Assembly: GCA_946626395.1 (NCBI GenBank)
Contig: CAMOUF010000119.1
Coordinates: 1-8,404, forward strand
Reading direction: 5' to 3'
Length of the DNA: 8,404 nucleotides
Origin: an uncultured Clostridia bacterium
GTDB lineage: Bacteria; Bacillota; Clostridia; Christensenellales; Aristaeellaceae
Both the position numbers and the translations under genes were made by a program. Numbering within the stretch: the first letter of the stretch is position 1; every line of letters begins with the position of its first letter. The notes below the pieces were generated by a model. It was not told where the DNA came from. It saw only the letters and a list, made by a program, of their open reading frames with translations, and made no database searches. Below are positions 5,749 to 8,404 of the stretch, one piece after another.

Positions 5749-7383
5749 ATGCCCATTACCGATCTATTGGAAAGAAACAGCAAGCTGTACGGCGCTGAAA
5801 CCGCCCTGGTGGAAATGAACCCGGAAATCCAGGAGGAGCCCCGGGTCACCTGGCGGGAATATGAATTGATCCAGCCCACCACCTCCACCCCCTACCGGCG
5901 GGAAATCTCCTGGAGCGTGTTTGATGAAAAAGCCAACCGGGTTTCCAACCTGCTTCTGTCCCGAGGGGTGCGCAAGGGGCAGAAGGTGGCCATATTGCTG
6001 ATGAACTGTCTGGAATGGCTGCCCATTTATTTTGGCATCCTGAAAACAGGGGCCGTGGCGGTGCCGCTGAATTTCCGCTACACCGCTGATGAAATCGACT
6101 ACTGCCTCAAGCTGGCGGATGCGGACGTGCTGTTCTTCGGGCCGGAGTTCATCGGCCGGGTGGAGGACATCGTGCCCAAGATCGGCGGGGAAATGATCCT
6201 CATGTTCGTGGGCGACAACCGGCCCTCCTTCGCGGAAAGCTACAATGAGTGCGTGGCCAACTGCTCGTCCAGCGCTCCCAAGGTGCTCATTGAGGATACC
6301 GACGACGCCGCGATTTACTATTCCTCCGGCACCACCGGCTTCCCCAAGGCCATTCTGCTGGATCACGCCGCCCTGCTGCAATCCGCCCGTATGGAGGCCA
6401 TGCACCACGAAACCACCCACGACGACGTGTTCCTCTGCATCCCGCCGCTGTATCACACCGGCGCGAAAATGCACTGGTTTGGCAGCCTCTATACCGGCAG
6501 CCGGGCGGTAATCCTCAAGGGCAATTCTCCAAAGGCCATTCTGGACACGGTGAGCTGGGAAAGGTGCACCATCGTTTGGCTCCTGGTGCCCTGGGCCCAG
6601 GATATATTAATGGCCCTGGACCGGGGCGACCTCAAGCTGGAGGATTTCCAGCTGTCACAGTGGCGGCTGATGCACATTGGGGCCCAGCCCGTGCCCCCCT
6701 CCCTGATCCGGCACTGGCTCCAGTATTTCCCCCATCATAAGTACGACACCAACTACGGCCTGTCCGAATCCACCGGCCCCGGCTGCGTGCATCTGGGCAT
6801 GGAAAATGTAAACAAGGTGGGCGCCATCGGCGTGCCGGGCTTTGGCTGGAAGTGCAAGATCGTGGACGAGCAGGGCGAAAAGGTGGCCCAGGGCGAAGTG
6901 GGCGAATTGTGCGTAAAGGGCCCCGGCGTGATGAAATGCTATTACCACGACCCCAAGGCTACCGCCGAAGTGCTCAAAGAGGGCTGGCTCCACACCGGCG
7001 ACATGGCCAAGCAGGATGAGGACGGCTTCATCTTCCTGGTGGACCGCAAAAAGGACGTGATCATCACCGGCGGCGAAAACCTGTACCCCGTACAGATCGA
7101 GGACTTCCTCTCCGCCCATCCCAAGGTGCACGACGTGGCCGTCATCGGCCTGCCGGACCAGCGCCTGGGCGAAATCGCCGCCGCCATTATCCAGGTGAAG
7201 GAAGGCATGGAATGCACCGAGGAGGAAATCAACCGCTTCTGCCTGGATCTGCCCCGGTACAAGCGCCCCCGGAAAATCATTTTCGCCAAGGTGCCCCGCA
7301 ATCCCACCGGCAAAATCGAAAAGCCCAAGCTGAGACAAGCCTACTGCGGCGTCCGTCTGGTGGAGGCCCAGAATAAGGGCTGA
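5749..7383 (+). CDS. AMP-forming acyl-CoA synthetase (ANL superfamily)
   Basis: A complete 544-residue adenylate-forming enzyme that should activate a carboxylic acid with ATP and transfer it to CoA. All core motifs are present: the phosphate loop YYSSGTTGFPK (190-200), the adenine-side motif NYGLSESTG (335-343), LHTGD (414-418), the hinge VDRKKD (431-436), ITGGENLYP (439-447) and the catalytic lysine K522 in NPTGKIEK (518-525). The length is normal. Residues about 32-56 (VTWREYELIQPTTSTPYRRE and following) form an N-terminal loop shared by a clostridial subgroup. In Clostridia that subgroup is often encoded next to an XRE-cupin regulator; here the only XRE gene in view lies 5.5 kb away and points left. 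The ribosome binding site AAGGA lies 10 nt before the ATG. The gene is monocistronic, with a strong promoter and terminator. The acid substrate (fatty, aromatic or other) cannot be told from sequence. Confidence 0.93.
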   Translation: MPITDLLERNSKLYGAETALVEMNPEIQEEPRVTWREYELIQPTTSTPYRREISWSVFDEKANRVSNLLLSRGVRKGQKVAILLMNCLEWLPIYFGILKTGAVAVPLNFRYTADEIDYCLKLADADVLFFGPEFIGRVEDIVPKIGGEMILMFVGDNRPSFAESYNECVANCSSSAPKVLIEDTDDAAIYYSSGTTGFPKAILLDHAALLQSARMEAMHHETTHDDVFLCIPPLYHTGAKMHWFGSLYTGSRAVILKGNSPKAILDTVSWERCTIVWLLVPWAQDILMALDRGDLKLEDFQLSQWRLMHIGAQPVPPSLIRHWLQYFPHHKYDTNYGLSESTGPGCVHLGMENVNKVGAIGVPGFGWKCKIVDEQGEKVAQGEVGELCVKGPGVMKCYYHDPKATAEVLKEGWLHTGDMAKQDEDGFIFLVDRKKDVIITGGENLYPVQIEDFLSAHPKVHDVAVIGLPDQRLGEIAAAIIQVKEGMECTEEEINRFCLDLPRYKRPRKIIFAKVPRNPTGKIEKPKLRQAYCGVRLVEAQNKG

Positions 7384-7397
7384 CACAGCCCGCTTTC

Positions 7398-7434
7398 CCG
7401 CCCGGAATCCGAAAGGGTTCCGGGCGGCTTTTAT
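7398..7434 (+). terminator. Intrinsic terminator of the acyl-CoA synthetase gene
   Basis: A 13-bp stem (7398-7410 with 7415-7427, one G-T pair) carries a stable GAAA tetraloop and is followed by CTTTTATT. It lies 15 nt after the stop codon and only 12 nt before the next promoter. Confidence 0.92.
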
Positions 7435-7445
7435 TCTGTTCCCCA

Positions 7446-7474
7446 TTGTATTTTTCAGTCAAACCGTTTATAAT
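7446..7474 (+). promoter_or_regulatory. Sigma-A promoter of the GH120 gene
   Basis: TTGTAT (7446-7451), a 17-bp spacer and a perfect TATAAT (7469-7474). Initiation near 7481 gives a leader of about 45 nt that contains the ribosome binding site AAAGGAG. No convincing operator is visible. Confidence 0.7.
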
Positions 7475-7525
7475 GCCAGATAGAATCATTGTGATGAACG
7501 CCCAAAACAGAAAGGAGTTTTTTCC

Positions 7526-8404
7526 ATGATTTACTATGTGAACGCCGCCGCCTCCCGGGATGGGAACGGCAGCCAGGCCATGCCCTTCCGGCACATTGAC
7601 GACGCGGCCCGGGTGGCCGTGGCGGGGGACGAAATCCTGGTGGCCCCCGGCATTTACCGGGAATACGTGAACCCCCGGAACGCGGGCACAGAGGAAAACC
7701 GCATCGTGTACCGTTCCCAGCAGCCCCTGGGCGCGGTGATCACCGGCGCGGAGGTCCTCACCGGCTGGAAAAAATGCGAAGGAGAAGGCAATGTATGGAA
7801 AGCCGTTGTGGACAACGGCGTGTTCGGGGATTACAACCCCTACACCACCATGGTCTGCGGCGATTGGTATTTCGCCCCCACCGTACGGCACACCGGCGCG
7901 GTGTTCCTCAATGACCGGATGATGTATGAAACCGTCACCCTGGAAGAATGCTGCGCGGGCGAAGCCGACCCCTGCGCCTGGAACCGGGAGGAATCCACCT
8001 ATAAATGGTTCACCCGCCAGGAGGAAGGAAAGACTGCCCTCTACGCCAATTTCCAGGGCAAGGATCCCAACCGGGAAAAGGTGGAAATCACCGTGCGGCG
8101 CAACTGCTTCATGCCGGACAAGACCGGCGTTGGCTACATCACCGTCAGCGGCTTCAAGATCGACAAGGCCGCCACCACCTGGGCCCCGCCCGCCGCGTAC
8201 CAGGACGGCATGATCGGCCCCCACTGGAGCCGGGGCTGGATCATCGAGGACTGCGAAATCAGCAACAGCAAGTGCTGCGGCATTTCCCTGGGCAAGTATC
8301 GGGATCCGGAGAACGACATGTATTTCTACACGAAGCATGTCAAGAGCCCGACCCAGATGGAGCGGGACGCGGTGTGCCGCGGCCAGTATCACGGCTGGCT
8401 GAAG
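7526..8404 (+). CDS. Beta-xylosidase, glycoside hydrolase family 120 (N-terminal part, runs off right edge)
   Basis: The first 292-293 codons of a gene that continues past the window. The protein starts directly with a right-handed parallel beta-helix and has no signal peptide, so a cytoplasmic role is likely. The sequence follows the GH120 beta-xylosidase XylC of Thermoanaerobacterium saccharolyticum, as I recall it, through several blocks: YYVNAAASRDGNG (3-15), AGDEILVAPGIYREYV (33-48), FGDYNPYTTMVCGDW (100-114), LYANFQGKDPNREKVEI (172-188), GYITVSGF (203-210) and IGPHWSRGWIIEDCEI (231-246). GH120 enzymes release xylose from the ends of xylo-oligosaccharides with retention. The catalytic Asp and Glu lie in the C-terminal half, outside the window, so activity cannot be confirmed. 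The ATG at 7526 is set by AAAGGAG 8 nt upstream. Together with the GH36 enzyme it suggests hemicellulose use. Confidence 0.9.
   Translation, partial: MIYYVNAAASRDGNGSQAMPFRHIDDAARVAVAGDEILVAPGIYREYVNPRNAGTEENRIVYRSQQPLGAVITGAEVLTGWKKCEGEGNVWKAVVDNGVFGDYNPYTTMVCGDWYFAPTVRHTGAVFLNDRMMYETVTLEECCAGEADPCAWNREESTYKWFTRQEEGKTALYANFQGKDPNREKVEITVRRNCFMPDKTGVGYITVSGFKIDKAATTWAPPAAYQDGMIGPHWSRGWIIEDCEISNSKCCGISLGKYRDPENDMYFYTKHVKSPTQMERDAVCRGQYHGWLK

Noticed and set aside
7484..7495. TCAT-TGTG-ATGA inverted repeat downstream of the GH120 promoter
   Set aside because: Four-base arms are too short to separate from chance.
7277..8392. 371-codon minus-strand open frame opposite the GH120 gene
   Set aside because: The Gly/Val/His-rich translation is a shadow of the GC-rich GH120 codons, and the plus strand has a promoter, a ribosome binding site and clear GH120 blocks.

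Overview
The window looks like a chromosomal segment of a GC-rich anaerobic Firmicute of the class Clostridia, plausibly a gut or rumen fibre degrader. The support is a T-box riboswitch (essentially a Firmicutes/Actinobacteria device), strong AGGAGG-type ribosome binding sites, sigma-A promoters of TTGACA-17-TATAAT type, and the gene families present. No order or genus can be fixed from the sequence alone. There are no rRNA or tRNA genes, transposases, CRISPR arrays or phage genes.

Layout. (1) 1-215, minus strand: the N-terminal 71 codons of an XRE-type helix-turn-helix regulator that runs off the left edge. (2) 216-653, minus strand: its upstream region. A good sigma-A promoter drives a complete T-box leader with Stem I, a putative proline (CCC) specifier, the TGGTACCGCG antiterminator and a terminator ending 54 nt before the regulator start. 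(3) 813-1934, plus strand: a P-loop NTPase fused to a CYTH-like domain, with its own promoter and a perfect 19-bp terminator hairpin. (4) 2049-3191, minus strand: a cation diffusion facilitator with a manganese-type NDDD site. (5) 3192-3293: a short intergenic region with a six-copy heptanucleotide tandem repeat. (6) 3294-5456, minus strand: a cytoplasmic GH36 alpha-galactosidase. (7) 5457-5748: a divergent control region with two good promoters, a 16-bp palindrome and a terminator-like hairpin. (8) 5749-7383, plus strand: an AMP-forming acyl-CoA synthetase of the ANL superfamily, followed by an intrinsic terminator. (9) 7526 to the right edge, plus strand: the N-terminal 292 residues of a GH120 beta-xylosidase with its own promoter.

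How the genes fit together. The two glycosidases point to intracellular breakdown of imported galactosyl- and xylosyl-oligosaccharides from hemicellulose. The metal exporter, the NTPase-CYTH protein and the acyl-CoA synthetase are mostly single transcription units with their own signals, so this is a mixed neighbourhood rather than one pathway operon. The alpha-galactosidase and the metal exporter may share a transcript, because no terminator is visible between them.

The most unusual element is the T-box. It is clear in sequence, but the gene it leads into is a DNA-binding regulator rather than an aminoacyl-tRNA synthetase, biosynthesis or transporter gene. I did not see convincing evidence of a wholly new multi-gene system. 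The other points worth checking are the altered CYTH active site, the divergent operator region and the heptad repeat.
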